Assembly: GCA_029983675.1 (NCBI GenBank) | Contig: JASBYY010000023.1 | Span: 1 to 43,728, forward strand | Length of the DNA: 43,728 nt | Direction of reading: 5' to 3' | Source: Bacteroidales bacterium | Lineage (GTDB): Bacteria; Bacteroidota; Bacteroidia; Bacteroidales; F082 | In this document: in pieces, positions 1 to 7,652 of the stretch | How positions within the stretch are numbered: position 1 is the first letter of the stretch | Layout of the letters: each line of letters begins with the position of its first letter | Made by a program: the position numbers and the translations under genes | Notes under the pieces: generated by a model | Told to the model about the DNA's origin: nothing | Database searches by the model: none | The model's input: only the letters and a program-made list of their open reading frames with translations

Positions 1-410
1 GTGGCCGCCGAAGCGCCGAAGAGGGTGAGTATTCTGCCCATAAACAGATAAACCAACAGAGTGACCGTGCCGCCGAGACCTATGGTCAGCAGCAAGCTGT
101 TGCCCAATATCTTTTCAGCCCAGCGTTCATCTTTCTTCCCCAGCACAATCGACATGCGCGAGGCCGACCCCACGCCTATCAACGACCCGAAGGCATGCAT
201 GATGTTCATCACGGGCATGGTAATCGCCAAACCCGCAATGGCAAGCGCACCCACACACTGCCCCAAGAAAATACGGTCAACAAGATTATAAATCGAAGCA
301 ATGACCATGGTGACAACCGAAGGAATGGCATACTTCCATAGCAGTGACCCAATGTCACTCGCCCCAAGCTCCTTTGTCCTTTCCATATTGTCCATCTGCC
401 TTTTCTTCAT
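1..410 (-). CDS. MATE family efflux transporter, N-terminal part (runs off the window edge)
   Basis: The reverse strand from the ATG at 408-410 stays open to base 1, giving about 136 residues of a multidrug and toxin extrusion (MATE) transporter, an inner-membrane antiporter for organic cations or drugs. The N-terminus has the family layout: a short charged leader, then a helix containing SLLWKYAIPSVVTMVIAS, the conserved NLVDRIFLGQ stretch, LAIAGLAITMPVMN and FGSLIGVGSASRMS. The 3' two thirds lie outside the window. A -7 box at 425-432 sits very close to the ATG, so translation may instead begin at the in-frame ATGs at 395 or 386. It is divergent from the LysM gene at 553. The substrate cannot be inferred. 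Confidence 0.85.
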   Translation of the reverse strand, partial: MKKRQMDNMERTKELGASDIGSLLWKYAIPSVVTMVIASIYNLVDRIFLGQCVGALAIAGLAITMPVMNIMHAFGSLIGVGSASRMSIVLGKKDERWAEKILGNSLLLTIGLGGTVTLLVYLFMGRILTLFGASAA

Positions 411-424
411 TAAAAACCGAGTGG

Positions 425-432
425 CAAAAGTA
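425..432 (-). promoter_or_regulatory. Putative -7 box of the MATE gene
   Basis: The reverse strand reads TACTTTTG, an exact match to the Bacteroidota -7 consensus TAnnTTTG. No clear TTTG -33 box was located. The predicted start site leaves only about 8 bases before the ATG at 410. Confidence 0.5.
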
Positions 433-484
433 GTCAAAATACTGCCTGCGGATCAGAAAAACAAGAACATAACCGACAAATGTC

Positions 485-492
485 TATCTTTG
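485..492 (+). promoter_or_regulatory. Putative -7 box of the LysM/SGNH/MBOAT cassette
   Basis: TATCTTTG matches TAnnTTTG about 60 bases before the start at 553. It is the only good promoter-like site before the tightly overlapping genes 553-6470, so it may drive the whole cassette. Confidence 0.55.
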
Positions 493-552
493 CAGACTTC
501 AATCGGCATCGGCTTTGTCTGTTCCGAAAGAAGGATATTTACAATCATTTAG

Positions 553-1839
553 ATGATTTTCAGACGATTAACTATCATTATCGCTCTATCCTGCTGTATA
601 GCAGGCGTTCGTGCCGCCGCGACAACGGATTCCGTCACCATATCGAAGCGTCTCGCCGTGATTGAACGCGCGATTCCTTTGCCCTATCACCATTCGCTGG
701 CAGGCGACATCAAGCAGTTTTCGTCGAAAGCCCTTCCCGCCGACTATGTGTCTTTTGAGACTTTCATCGACCATGAACTTTCAAAGCGCGCCATGCCGGC
801 GGAATTAAAATACCTTCCCATGAGTTTGAGCGGCATGAAAGCCGATTATGAGACGGACGGCCGTTGCGGCATCTGGGCCATGCCCGTTATGGTAGCATTG
901 CGTTACGGACTTACCGTTGACACTTTCCACGATGAGCGTTTTGACCCCGAGCGCGCCACCTGTGCCGCCTTGGACTATCTGTCGGATCTTCACAAGCAAT
1001 ACGGGGATTGGTGGAAGAGCATCCTCGCCTTCGTCAACAGTCCGGCCGCACTTCAGGCTGCCGCATTACGCCACGAAGGCGGTGTCATCAGGCTTTGGGA
1101 CTATTATTCAAAGGACTTGCTGCCCGACGTGCACATCATCGGCGATTTCATGGCCTGCTACTGTGTTTTCAGTTCCGGAAACAAGATGACCGTCCAATCT
1201 TCCGAGTCTTTCGCTTCCGTTGACTTCGACCATCCCCTTTCCTTAGAATCCGTCAGCGAAGCTACCGGTGTGCCTGCCGCCCGTATCAAGGCGTTGAATC
1301 CAGTATTTCGCACCAATCCCATGCAACCGCTCAATGGCTATGCGTTGTGTCTGCCGGAAAAAGCGGCGCTTCAGCTTGAATCCCGCTTGGATGCGCTTTA
1401 CATGACTACGGCAAACGCCATACAGCACGCCGAAGAACGCTTGGCGCAAAAAACACCTGAAGTCAAAAAGAAAAAGACCCAACCCGTCACTTATACCGTG
1501 CGTTCGGGCGACATGCTGGGACGTATCGCCAGACGGTTTAATGTCACCATTCGGCAACTGAAAAACTGGAACAACCTACGCAGCGATGTCATCCATCCGG
1601 GGCAGGTGCTCATCGTCAGTCCGGAAAGCGCCACAAAAAGCACAGCCACAACGACAACGAAACCATCGCACGGCAAGGGAAACATCAAGACCACCTACCG
1701 TGTGAAATTAGGCGACACTCTGAGCGCCATTGCACGAAAACACAATGTCACGGTGCAACAAATCAAGAAATGGAATGGCTTGAACAGCGATAAGATCCGC
1801 GAAGGCCAACGTCTCACCTTATACACCAAAGCCTCATGA
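553..1839 (+). CDS. LysM-repeat protein with degenerate MltD-type transglycosylase domain
   Basis: A secreted 428-residue protein with a signal peptide (about 1-22), an SLT/MltD-like domain (about 65-200) and three LysM modules (about 205-255, 313-355 and 381-426) that should bind peptidoglycan or related glycans. The domain keeps several MltD landmarks: LKYLPM, GIWAMPV (for GIWQFMP), the YG-L/DERFDPERAT block and the GDWWKSILAF block. The catalytic Glu expected two residues after LKYLPM is Leu92, and the usual AYNAGP motif reads AFVNSP. It is therefore probably a non-catalytic glycan-binding or scaffold protein. Its stop overlaps the next start (ATGA at 1836), which ties it to the downstream SGNH and MBOAT genes. 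Fold and domains are clear; loss of activity is inferred. Confidence 0.85.
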   Translation: MIFRRLTIIIALSCCIAGVRAAATTDSVTISKRLAVIERAIPLPYHHSLAGDIKQFSSKALPADYVSFETFIDHELSKRAMPAELKYLPMSLSGMKADYETDGRCGIWAMPVMVALRYGLTVDTFHDERFDPERATCAALDYLSDLHKQYGDWWKSILAFVNSPAALQAAALRHEGGVIRLWDYYSKDLLPDVHIIGDFMACYCVFSSGNKMTVQSSESFASVDFDHPLSLESVSEATGVPAARIKALNPVFRTNPMQPLNGYALCLPEKAALQLESRLDALYMTTANAIQHAEERLAQKTPEVKKKKTQPVTYTVRSGDMLGRIARRFNVTIRQLKNWNNLRSDVIHPGQVLIVSPESATKSTATTTTKPSHGKGNIKTTYRVKLGDTLSAIARKHNVTVQQIKKWNGLNSDKIREGQRLTLYTKAS

Positions 1840-3353
1840 AACCTACCAAAACGCTGGTATTCATCTTTTCGGTCATCGCCCTATTGGGGATAGCATGGCT
1901 TCTATTCCCCTCCGATGGGGTACGGGCAGGCAGCCTCACGTTGCGCTTTCCCTCTTATGCCGAGGCGCGCATGGGAGAGGAGAAAACTCTCGATGTCGAT
2001 TCGGTGCTCAATACCGTTAGCCAAAGTTTTGAAATGACCTGTTCCGACAACGCCTTGGACAGTCTTGAGTTTTTCCGCATCTTCCTGACAATGAATCCGA
2101 ACCGCATCTATTTGCCCCATGACGACTACACGTTTTTCGACAGCATTTTCTCTTTGTTTGAACATGCCAGGGCGCGGGGCAAGACCTACCGTATCTTGCA
2201 TTACGGCGATTCGCAAATCGAGATGGACCGCATCACCAGCATCCTGAGGCAGCGCGTACAGGAGATTTTCGGAGGCTCCGGTCCCAACATGATTCCCGCG
2301 ATCCAGACCATTCCTTCCATCTCCGTGTCGCAACGCGCATCCGGCGACCTGACCCGCTACACCCTTTATGGCGATTCCACCACGCGACGCGCCTCCCACA
2401 AGCGTTACGGCGTGATGACCCAGTTTTCGCAAACCCATTCATACGGCACCATCTCGTTTTCAAAAACATCGCATTCACAGGCTCAAGACAACGTAAAGAA
2501 CATCAGCCGTGTCGCGCTGCTCCTCGGCAATACAGGTTCCGATTTTTCCGCCACATTGCAATGCGACAGGCTGGCTCCCATGAAACGATTGCAAGAGGCC
2601 AGCAACGGAGCTGCCCTTGTCACTTGGGAGCTGCCATGCAATGTAAAACGCGGCAGCATCACCACCAACGGACGTGCCGAGATATACGCCGTGCTACTCG
2701 ACGGCGGCCCCGGTGTTTGCGTGGACAATGTCCCACTGCGAGGCTGTTCGGGCACCGTATTTACGCGCATCGACAAAAAAATCATGGCGCAATCGCTTCA
2801 ACTACTCGACACAAGGCTCATCATCCTTCAGTTTGGCGGCAACCGCATGCCCGGCATCCGTTCTTCGAAAAACATTGTGAACTACATGGCTGAACTCGAG
2901 AGGCAGATTGCTTTTTTCAAGGAAATTGCGCCACAAGCCAAGATGCTTTTCATCGGTCCGTCCGACATGAGCCGCAGCTATAACGGCAAGATGCAAACCT
3001 GGAAAAACCTGCCCGAACTGAACGATTCATTGAAGGTCATGGCGTTACGCAACAATTTGGCTTATTGGGACTTGTTCCATGTGATGGGTGGCGAAGGCTC
3101 CATGGCTCAGTATGTGAAGCACTCCCCCGCCCTCGCCGGTCCCGACTACATCCACTTCACCTTTACAGGTGCACAGAAAATCGGCAGCGCCCTTGCCAAA
3201 TCGCTGACGACGTACTACGACTTTTACAAGCTGCGCCAGCGTTTGCCCAACGATTCGGTGCTTGATTTCATCAAGCGCGATTCGGCAAAAGTCATTCAAC
3301 CCCAACAACTACCGTTTTCGTCCAACCCCTATCTGCCCGCACATATACAATGA
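1836..3353 (+). CDS. SGNH/GDSL-type hydrolase-like protein (glycan O-acyl esterase or transferase candidate)
   Basis: A 505-residue protein with an N-terminal membrane anchor or uncleaved signal (about 8-24), predicted to face the periplasm. It carries the SGNH nucleophile block as ILHYGDSQIEMDR (Ser about 126), a block-III-like FGGNRM, and a C-terminal Asp-x-x-His block (DYIHFTFTGAQKIG). Families of this kind in MBOAT operons (AlgJ/AlgX-like, PatB-like) move acetyl groups onto or off exported polysaccharide. The gene overlaps its upstream neighbour by 4 bases and the next gene by 4 bases, so translation is probably coupled. The substrate is not evident. The second SGNH gene next to it suggests a division of labour. 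Confidence 0.75.
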   Translation: MKPTKTLVFIFSVIALLGIAWLLFPSDGVRAGSLTLRFPSYAEARMGEEKTLDVDSVLNTVSQSFEMTCSDNALDSLEFFRIFLTMNPNRIYLPHDDYTFFDSIFSLFEHARARGKTYRILHYGDSQIEMDRITSILRQRVQEIFGGSGPNMIPAIQTIPSISVSQRASGDLTRYTLYGDSTTRRASHKRYGVMTQFSQTHSYGTISFSKTSHSQAQDNVKNISRVALLLGNTGSDFSATLQCDRLAPMKRLQEASNGAALVTWELPCNVKRGSITTNGRAEIYAVLLDGGPGVCVDNVPLRGCSGTVFTRIDKKIMAQSLQLLDTRLIILQFGGNRMPGIRSSKNIVNYMAELERQIAFFKEIAPQAKMLFIGPSDMSRSYNGKMQTWKNLPELNDSLKVMALRNNLAYWDLFHVMGGEGSMAQYVKHSPALAGPDYIHFTFTGAQKIGSALAKSLTTYYDFYKLRQRLPNDSVLDFIKRDSAKVIQPQQLPFSSNPYLPAHIQ

Positions 3354-4621
3354 AACGACTGCTTTTCATATTATTCCTTTTGATTGGGGGAAGTGCCATG
3401 GCGCAGCAACAGCCTTTGCAGCGTCCCATTCCCGACTATGCCTTTGCCAACTTCGACCGCAATGTCATTGATTTCCCCGGTGGCAGCGATGATTTTGAAG
3501 TTTTTTTCAACAAGTTGGACAGTTTGTTTTTTTTCGGCAAGGGACACGTCAACATCCTACACATAGGTGGTTCGCACATCCAGGCCGGTGTGTTTTCGCA
3601 GACGGTACGCAACGACCTGTTGGCCCTTTGCCCCGGCACCACCGCTGCCCGCGGCCTGATTTTCCCCTTCTCAGCAGGAAGAACCAACAACCCGTCGAGT
3701 TTCTCGACCTACTATACCGGCGACTGGAGCTATTGCCGCAATGCCGTCAGCTTTGACCAGACCTTGGGACTGGCCGGTGCCTCCATCACCACCAACGACC
3801 CCGATGCCAGCATCACCATCGTTGCCCGCGACAGAAACCCCTCCGACAATTCCCCCACTTTCGACTTCAACGAAGTGAAAGTCATCGGTTACTCCGACTG
3901 CGACAGTCTTGTGCCCCTTATCAAAATAGACGGGACCACGGTGTTTCCCATATATGACACAAAACAATCGACCTACTCGTTTCACCTGCCCTATTACACC
4001 GACTCCATCCGCTTCTTTTTCAGCGAAGCCGAAGGTGAGTTCACCCTTACCGGCATCTATTTGGACAACGGAATGCCCGGCATCAGTTACAACGACATCG
4101 GGGTAAACGGTGCCCGTGTCAACTCTTACCTGCTATGCGAAAACTTTGAGCGCGATCTGGCTTTGGTCAAGCCCGACCTTGTCATCTTCGGCATCGGCAT
4201 CAACGATGCTTCGGGCGATAGCTTTACGAAACAGGCCTTCAAAAACGACTACCGTGCCCTGATCGAATCCATCCGCAATGTCAGTCCCGACTGCGCCATT
4301 CTGTTCATCAGCAACAACGACAGCTATAAACGGCTGCGACGCCGTCGCTATGCCGTCAACATCAACGGCCCCATCGTGGAAGCCGCCTTCAAGGAGCTTG
4401 CCCGCGAGTTCGATGCAGGTCTGTGGAACCAGTTCGACATCATGGGGGGATTGCGTTCAATGCAGCAATGGCAGGAACACGGGCTGGCACAAAAAGACAA
4501 GGTGCATTTCACCAACAGCGGCTACAAACTCATAGGCGACCTGATGTTCAACGCCCTTATCGACTCCTACATGGAGCATTTACGAAATTTTAACAAGAAG
4601 AACGATGCTGACATTCAGTGA
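3350..4621 (+). CDS. Second SGNH-type hydrolase-like protein, secreted
   Basis: A 423-residue protein with a clear signal peptide (MKRLLFILFLLIGGSAMAQ). SGNH blocks are all present: ILHIGGSHIQAG (nucleophile Ser about 75), a block-II-like GVNGARVNS, FGIGINDASG (the GxND block) and DKVHFTNSGYKLIG (Asp/His). It resembles its upstream neighbour in architecture but is shorter and has more canonical blocks. It overlaps the MBOAT gene by 17 bases. By analogy to PatA/PatB and alginate acetylation systems it is a likely periplasmic acceptor-side O-acetyltransferase or esterase working with the MBOAT protein. Activity and target glycan are inferred from context only. Confidence 0.78.
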   Translation: MKRLLFILFLLIGGSAMAQQQPLQRPIPDYAFANFDRNVIDFPGGSDDFEVFFNKLDSLFFFGKGHVNILHIGGSHIQAGVFSQTVRNDLLALCPGTTAARGLIFPFSAGRTNNPSSFSTYYTGDWSYCRNAVSFDQTLGLAGASITTNDPDASITIVARDRNPSDNSPTFDFNEVKVIGYSDCDSLVPLIKIDGTTVFPIYDTKQSTYSFHLPYYTDSIRFFFSEAEGEFTLTGIYLDNGMPGISYNDIGVNGARVNSYLLCENFERDLALVKPDLVIFGIGINDASGDSFTKQAFKNDYRALIESIRNVSPDCAILFISNNDSYKRLRRRRYAVNINGPIVEAAFKELAREFDAGLWNQFDIMGGLRSMQQWQEHGLAQKDKVHFTNSGYKLIGDLMFNALIDSYMEHLRNFNKKNDADIQ

Positions 4622-6470
4622 AATAGCCACCGATTTTTTACAGAAGCTCTTTTCGTTCGACAAGGCACATCCGCTGCTGTTCACCCAGTTTTATTTTTGG
4701 GCTTTCTTCGCCATTGTCTTCGCCTTTTTCTGTCTGATGAAAAACAAATGCCTGCTGCGCAACGCCTTTTTGTTTTTTGTCAGCCTTTTCTTCTATTACA
4801 AGACCAGCGGCTTGTTCACGCTGATTCTGATATTTGCCACTTTATACAACTTTTTTGCCGGAAAATGGCTTGTCTTGCAACAGCATGACCGACGCCGCAA
4901 TATGATTCTGGCGCTCAGCGTGGTGGTGAACCTGCTGACCCTGTGCTATTTCAAATACGCCTATTTCATCACCGACATGGTGAACAACCTGTTCGGGTTG
5001 CAGCTGCGTGTCTTCGATGTCTTTTCGTGGATCGGCAACGCCGTCACCAGCGGCAACCGTTTCGATGTCGATGCCATCTTGCTGCCTGTAGGCATCTCGT
5101 TCTACACGTTCCAGTCGATCAGCTACATCATGGATGTGTACCGCAAGCGCATCGACCCTGTAAAAAACATCCTCGATTTCGGTTTCTACATCAGTTTCTT
5201 CCCGCAGTTGGTGGCCGGTCCTATTGTCAGGGCAAACGAGTTCATCCCACAGCTACACAAACCCTATTTCTTAAGCCGCAAGCAGTTCGGCATCGCCGTG
5301 TTCTGGATCATGAACGGGCTTGTGAAGAAAATCGTGCTCAGCGACTACATCGCCGTCAACTTCGTGGACCGTGTGTTTGAAAACCCGCTTTTGTATTCGG
5401 GTTTTGAAAACCTGACCGCCCTGTTCGGCTACTCGTTGCAGGTGTATGCTGACTTTTCGGGCTATACCGACATCGCCATCGGCGTAGCCATGCTCATGGG
5501 CTTTTACCTGCCGAAAAACTTCAATTCGCCTTACAAAGCGAAAAACCCGGGCGAGTTTTGGAAGCGCTGGCACATCTCCCTGTCGAAATGGCTGCAAGAC
5601 TATCTTTACATCCCCTTGGGCGGCAACCGCAACGCCACCTTCGGCACCTACTGCATCATCGTCACCATCGCCGCCATCGGCGCTTTCCTTTCCGGAAGCT
5701 GGTGGGTGGCCGTCATCATCCTCGGCATTGCCACGGCCATAGCGGTAGCCGGATATTTCCATCCCGAAAGACGCAAAAAAATCACCACCAACCTGAACTC
5801 GCTCAACACCATGCTTTTGGGCGGATTGTGGCATGGCGCAAGCTGGAACTTCATGATTTGGGGCGGACTGAACGGCATTGGCATCATTATCTACAAGTTC
5901 TGGCGCAACTGGAACATCTACATCCGTTTTATGGTGCTTTCCCTCAGCACCATCCTGCTTGGGCTGCTATGCCGCTTTGCGCCGCAACCTGTTTTCTACC
6001 TGTTTTTCGCCTGGTTCATCGTCATGTTAGCCGGCAACCTCGTCCGTCTTGTCTATCACCTCTGCCACGGCAACAAGTCGTACCAATGGCTTGCCGACGC
6101 CTGGGCCATCCTGCAAACCTTTACATTCATCACCTTTACACGTTTGTTTTTCCGTTCCGGATCCAACCTCGACCCTGCCGAAGCCAACAAAACGGCCTGG
6201 AACACAGCGAAAAACATGGTCAACCAAATCGGAAGCCATTGGAACACAAGTCTGATTCCCGACATGATATACCAATATCGCAATGTATTTTCTCTCATCA
6301 TCTTGGGAATGCTCATCCACTGGATTCCGGAGCACTTCAAGCGTCGTTACAGGATTTGGTTTGCCAAGATGCCGCTGCCGTTGATGGTAGCTGCCGTAGT
6401 CATCATTATCTTTGTGATATACCAGTTTATCACCGCCGACTTACAGTCATTCATCTATTTCCAATTCTGA
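4605..6470 (+). CDS. MBOAT family O-acyltransferase (AlgI/DltB/PatA-like)
   Basis: A 621-residue polytopic inner-membrane protein with many hydrophobic helices. MBOAT signatures are present: LLPVGISFYTFQSISYIMD, QLVAGPIVRANEF, FWKRWHISLSKWLQDYLYIP (about 317-336, with one invariant His) and LLGGLWHGASWNF (about 403-415, with the catalytic-type His). Such proteins pass an acyl group, usually acetyl, across the membrane to periplasmic SGNH partners. It is longer than typical AlgI/PatA, mainly from extra helices between the two His motifs and at the C-terminus. It is the last gene of the overlapping cassette. The acylated polymer could be peptidoglycan, given the LysM protein, or an exported polysaccharide. 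Confidence 0.9.
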   Translation: MLTFSEIATDFLQKLFSFDKAHPLLFTQFYFWAFFAIVFAFFCLMKNKCLLRNAFLFFVSLFFYYKTSGLFTLILIFATLYNFFAGKWLVLQQHDRRRNMILALSVVVNLLTLCYFKYAYFITDMVNNLFGLQLRVFDVFSWIGNAVTSGNRFDVDAILLPVGISFYTFQSISYIMDVYRKRIDPVKNILDFGFYISFFPQLVAGPIVRANEFIPQLHKPYFLSRKQFGIAVFWIMNGLVKKIVLSDYIAVNFVDRVFENPLLYSGFENLTALFGYSLQVYADFSGYTDIAIGVAMLMGFYLPKNFNSPYKAKNPGEFWKRWHISLSKWLQDYLYIPLGGNRNATFGTYCIIVTIAAIGAFLSGSWWVAVIILGIATAIAVAGYFHPERRKKITTNLNSLNTMLLGGLWHGASWNFMIWGGLNGIGIIIYKFWRNWNIYIRFMVLSLSTILLGLLCRFAPQPVFYLFFAWFIVMLAGNLVRLVYHLCHGNKSYQWLADAWAILQTFTFITFTRLFFRSGSNLDPAEANKTAWNTAKNMVNQIGSHWNTSLIPDMIYQYRNVFSLIILGMLIHWIPEHFKRRYRIWFAKMPLPLMVAAVVIIIFVIYQFITADLQSFIYFQF

Positions 6471-6509
6471 TTGCCGAATACCTGTTTCGGACATTAAAAG
6501 AATCCGTTT

Positions 6510-7313
6510 ATGCACGACCTCAACATAGCCTTTCTGCAATGCGACCTGCAATGGAGCGACCGCAACGCCAACCTGAGCCACATCGATACCTTTCTCGAAC
6601 ACGTACAGCCCGGCACCGACCTCATATTGCTGCCGGAGACTTTCACGACGGCTTTTCCCGCCGACCCTTGCCGGTACTCTGAAATGACCGACGGTCCCAC
6701 GCTGCAATGGATGCGTCAACAAGCACAAAGACATGATGCCATTGTTTGCGGCACGCTGCTGTTGGACATCGACGGCAGTTATCGCAACAGCTTGGTATGG
6801 ATGCGCCCCGATGGGACCTTCGAGATGTACCACAAACGCCATCCTTTCAGCATAGGAGGCGAAAACCTGCTGATCAAAAAAGGAGAATCGCCTCTGATTG
6901 TGGAAAGGAAAGGCTGGCGCATCAAGCCCATGGTCTGCTACGACATCCGTTTTCCTGTGTGGGCGCGAAACCGATACCGCAAAGGACGATACGACTACGA
7001 CTTCGCCTTTTACTTGGCCAATTTCCCCGATTCGCGCATGGTGGTCTGGGACACCCTGTTGGTGGCGCGTGCCATTGAAAACCAAGCCTACATTGCCGGT
7101 GTCAACCGCGTGGGCGACGACCCTAACGGTCTGCATTATTGTGGCGGGTCGCAGGTGGTCAATGCCCGTGGCGAGGTGCTGGCCCATCTCGATCCCTACG
7201 CCGAAGGCATGGTACACTGCACCCTCAACTACGAGGCCTTGCAGAAATTCAGAACAAAGTTCCCCTTAGGCCCCGACTGGGATATGTTTTCGGTGGATGC
7301 GGCATCAACGTAG
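6510..7313 (+). CDS. yafV: Nitrilase-superfamily omega-amidase (YafV-like)
   Basis: A 267-residue cytosolic C-N hydrolase. The Glu-Lys-Cys catalytic set is visible in LILLPETFTTAFPADP, YHKRHPFS and MVCYDIRFPVWARN. The VWDTLLVARAIENQAYIAGV segment and the overall length match E. coli YafV, which hydrolyses alpha-keto-acid omega-amides such as 2-oxoglutaramate, a metabolite repair step. It follows the MBOAT gene by 39 bases and may be cotranscribed with it without a functional link. The last codons and the TAG stop lie inside a dispersed palindromic repeat (7302-7340), so the C-terminus has apparently been rewritten by repeat insertion. Confidence 0.88.
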   Translation: MHDLNIAFLQCDLQWSDRNANLSHIDTFLEHVQPGTDLILLPETFTTAFPADPCRYSEMTDGPTLQWMRQQAQRHDAIVCGTLLLDIDGSYRNSLVWMRPDGTFEMYHKRHPFSIGGENLLIKKGESPLIVERKGWRIKPMVCYDIRFPVWARNRYRKGRYDYDFAFYLANFPDSRMVVWDTLLVARAIENQAYIAGVNRVGDDPNGLHYCGGSQVVNARGEVLAHLDPYAEGMVHCTLNYEALQKFRTKFPLGPDWDMFSVDAAST

Positions 7314-7340
7314 AGACGTCATAATATGGTGTCTCTACAT
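7302..7340. repeat. Dispersed palindromic repeat family B, copy 1
   Basis: A 39-base element starting GCATCAACGTAGAGACGTCA and ending GTGTCTCTACAT; its TAGAGAC/GTCTCTA arms form a hairpin. A close copy lies at 32588-32626. It begins inside the omega-amidase gene and supplies its TAG stop. Confidence 0.75.
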
Positions 7341-7365
7341 GCCAACGCACCACATCTCAAGCATT

Positions 7366-7460
7366 GTCATTCCGTGCTTGACACGGAATCTACTTTGAGG
7401 AGATTACCCTATTGAGGTTTTGCGGTTGGTGAGGAGATGCTGGATCAAGTCCAGCATGAC
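7366..7460. repeat. Dispersed two-hairpin repeat family A, copy 1
   Basis: The left hairpin GTCATTCCGTGCTTGACACG.. (7366-7390) and the right hairpin GATGCTGGATCAAGTCCAGC.. (7436-7460) flank a 45-base spacer, and the outer ends are GTCAT and ATGAC. Homology to the 32417-32512 copy continues downstream to about 7523. The rest of the 7314-7652 gap holds only the pheT promoter. Confidence 0.75.
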
Positions 7461-7596
7461 GGAGTATGATGGAACCAGATGGGACAGTGTCTGCACGACG
7501 GGTCCTGATGGGACATGACAGTTGCTATGCAATCGGTATTATTTTTTCGTGCTTTCAAAAAAAGCAGGAAACAAATGACATTTTGTCAGAAAGTCG

Positions 7597-7604
7597 TATC
7601 TTTG
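7597..7604 (+). promoter_or_regulatory. Putative -7 box of pheT
   Basis: TATCTTTG matches TAnnTTTG about 50 bases before the pheT ATG. No correctly spaced -33 TTTG is obvious. Confidence 0.55.
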
Positions 7605-7652
7605 CCGTCCGATCTTGAAAAAACAGTAACACAAGAATAAAAATCTCATACG

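Noticed and set aside
61..552. Plus-strand small proteins at the left edge
   Set aside because: The reverse strand encodes a clear MATE transporter to position 410; the plus-strand frames are its shadows.
5558..6682. A 374-residue plus-strand frame
   Set aside because: It is His/Arg/Pro-rich out-of-frame shadow of the MBOAT gene.
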